Shown here piece after piece: positions 5,333-6,190 of a stretch of 6,190 nucleotides of DNA. Made by a program: the position numbers and the translations under genes. This stretch comes from Lentisphaeria bacterium UBA1784 (GTDB lineage Bacteria > Verrucomicrobiota > Lentisphaeria > Victivallales > Victivallaceae): positions 4,750 through 10,939 of the forward strand of contig DCGG01000133.1 in NCBI GenBank assembly GCA_002315455.1. Direction: 5' to 3'. The notes under the pieces are model-generated. The model saw nothing but the letters and a program-made list of their open reading frames with translations, searched no databases and was not told where the DNA came from. Within the stretch, counting starts at the first letter, position 1. Every line of letters starts with the position of its first letter.

Positions 5333-6190
5333 TCAGCACTTCCCGGTCTTTTCCAACTGAAGGGTCATGGTGGTCAGATCGCAGACTTCGGAGGGTCCGA
5401 AGTACTGGATCGGTCCGGGATAGACGTAGCTGGTATTGACCGCCCAGGCGGAACGGTTTTCGCTGAAGAACTTGAAGGGTGCGCCATCCAGTTCCACCAG
5501 CGCCTTGCGGATCACCGGCTTGTCCTGCCCGTGACGGTGTTCCATGTTCATCATCATGGTGATCGGAATACCGCCGCAAATCCACTGGTCGGCGGATTTG
5601 GTCGTATTGCGGACATTGGCCATGTATCCGGTCTTGCCCGCGCCGATCAGCGCCGCCGCGCTGAAGCCGAGGCTGTAGCAGTAGTCCGCATCAAAGTTGG
5701 AGGGCGCCGCACAGCGGCCCTCATAGCCGAAAAAGTGGGTCTGGGTGCTGAATTTGCCCGCGTACTTGCCCTCGGCGGCCATCTTCTTGAGTTTGCCCTT
5801 GACCATTTCCGCCAGCATCTTCTCCGTTTCGATGAGCGAGACCTGCACGTTGCCGTGCGGATCGCGGTCATTGCAGAGCTGCGCCTGGATCCCGGCCGGG
5901 AGCGACGTGAAGACCTTGCCGCATTCGGCGGAAAGTCTCTCCGCCACAAACGCGACCTTGTCCGCCGCCGTATCCAGTTTGGCGAACGCATCGGCATTCG
6001 CGGCAAGGAGATCGTTCAGTTCCGCAATGAGTTTCTTCACTTCCGGCACAAACTCGATAAGCCCTTCCGGGATCAGCGCCACGCCGAAATTGCACTTGTT
6101 CGCGGCACGGGCGGCAACAATGTCCGCCAGTCCGTTCACGATCTCGTCCAGCGTCATCTTTTTGGCGGCGACTTCCTCGGAAACGATCGC
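5333..6190 (-). CDS. pfp: Pyrophosphate-dependent phosphofructokinase, long type (5' end cut by window)
   Basis: This enzyme (diphosphate--fructose-6-phosphate 1-phosphotransferase) reversibly phosphorylates fructose 6-phosphate with PPi instead of ATP, allowing both glycolysis and gluconeogenesis. Only the C-terminal 285 residues are visible; the frame is open to the window edge, so an ATG at 6157 is internal (upstream codons read IVSEEVAAKK, a family sequence). Motifs in order: IPEGLIEFVPE (about fragment residues 40-50), DPHGNVQVSLIETEKMLAE, THFFGYEGR, APSNFDADYCYSLGF, GYMANVRN, GGIPITMMMNMEHRHG, KPVIRKALVELDG and PGPIQYFGP. These are hallmarks of the long (about 550-residue) PFP group shared by plants' beta subunit, chlamydiae, spirochaetes and Bacteroidetes, and differ from short ATP-PFKs. 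The N-terminal GGDD/GGDG loop that fixes phosphoryl-donor choice lies outside the window, so PPi use is inferred from subfamily. It is the most upstream visible gene of the operon and ends one base before gatC. Confidence 0.93.
   Translation of the reverse strand, partial: AIVSEEVAAKKMTLDEIVNGLADIVAARAANKCNFGVALIPEGLIEFVPEVKKLIAELNDLLAANADAFAKLDTAADKVAFVAERLSAECGKVFTSLPAGIQAQLCNDRDPHGNVQVSLIETEKMLAEMVKGKLKKMAAEGKYAGKFSTQTHFFGYEGRCAAPSNFDADYCYSLGFSAAALIGAGKTGYMANVRNTTKSADQWICGGIPITMMMNMEHRHGQDKPVIRKALVELDGAPFKFFSENRSAWAVNTSYVYPGPIQYFGPSEVCDLTTMTLQLEKTGKC

Larger units (their letters stand above)
1735..6190 (-). other. Six-gene operon pfp-gatC-gatA-ruvC-tatD-tcdA
   Basis: All six minus-strand genes follow one another with gaps of 1, 1, -4, -1 and 1 bases, and each ribosome binding site lies inside the preceding gene. 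There is no space for internal promoters outside coding sequence or for terminators, so a single transcript with translational coupling is inferred. The promoter lies beyond the right edge, upstream of or beyond pfp. Confidence 0.85.

Noticed and set aside
6155..6157. ATG at 6157 as the start of the phosphofructokinase
   Set aside because: The codons upstream to the window edge continue the conserved family sequence, so this Met is internal and the gene is cut by the window.

Overview
The window is an ordinary, tightly packed bacterial chromosomal segment, rich in G and C in every gene. It shows no mobile element, RNA gene, CRISPR array or long repeat. The gene mix is a long-type pyrophosphate-dependent phosphofructokinase, GatCA amidotransferase subunits, RuvC, a short TatD-like hydrolase, a TcdA-type E1-like enzyme, TadA, and a GH109-like member of the Gfo/Idh/MocA family. 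This fits an anaerobic or saccharolytic Gram-negative lineage. A PVC-group organism such as Lentisphaerae/Victivallales or Kiritimatiellota, or Bacteroidetes, is my guess from gene content only; no marker here settles it.

Left part, plus strand (1-1704): the 3' portion of tadA (tRNA adenosine-34 deaminase, cut by the window edge) is followed after one base by a complete Gfo/Idh/MocA-fold protein. That protein closely resembles NAD-dependent GH109 glycosidases in sequence. Its start is ambiguous: an in-frame ATG at 391, inside tadA, has a perfect AGGAGG upstream, while the ATG at 454 fits the family better.

Right part, minus strand (6190 down to 1735): six genes run head to tail with junctions from a 4-base overlap to a 1-base gap, in the order pfp (5' end missing), gatC, gatA, ruvC, tatD-like, tcdA. 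This is almost certainly one transcript. It mixes central glycolysis (PPi-dependent fructose-6-phosphate phosphorylation), tRNA-dependent amidation (Asn/Gln-tRNA), Holliday-junction resolution, a metal-dependent hydrolase and tRNA A37 modification. gatB, ruvA and ruvB are not in the window.

The two blocks converge at 1705-1734, a 30-base gap without a recognisable terminator. No stretch above 300 bases lacks a gene. I found no convincing previously undescribed system. The points most worth a second look are the GH109-like enzyme, the alternative start nested in tadA, and the composition of the six-gene operon.
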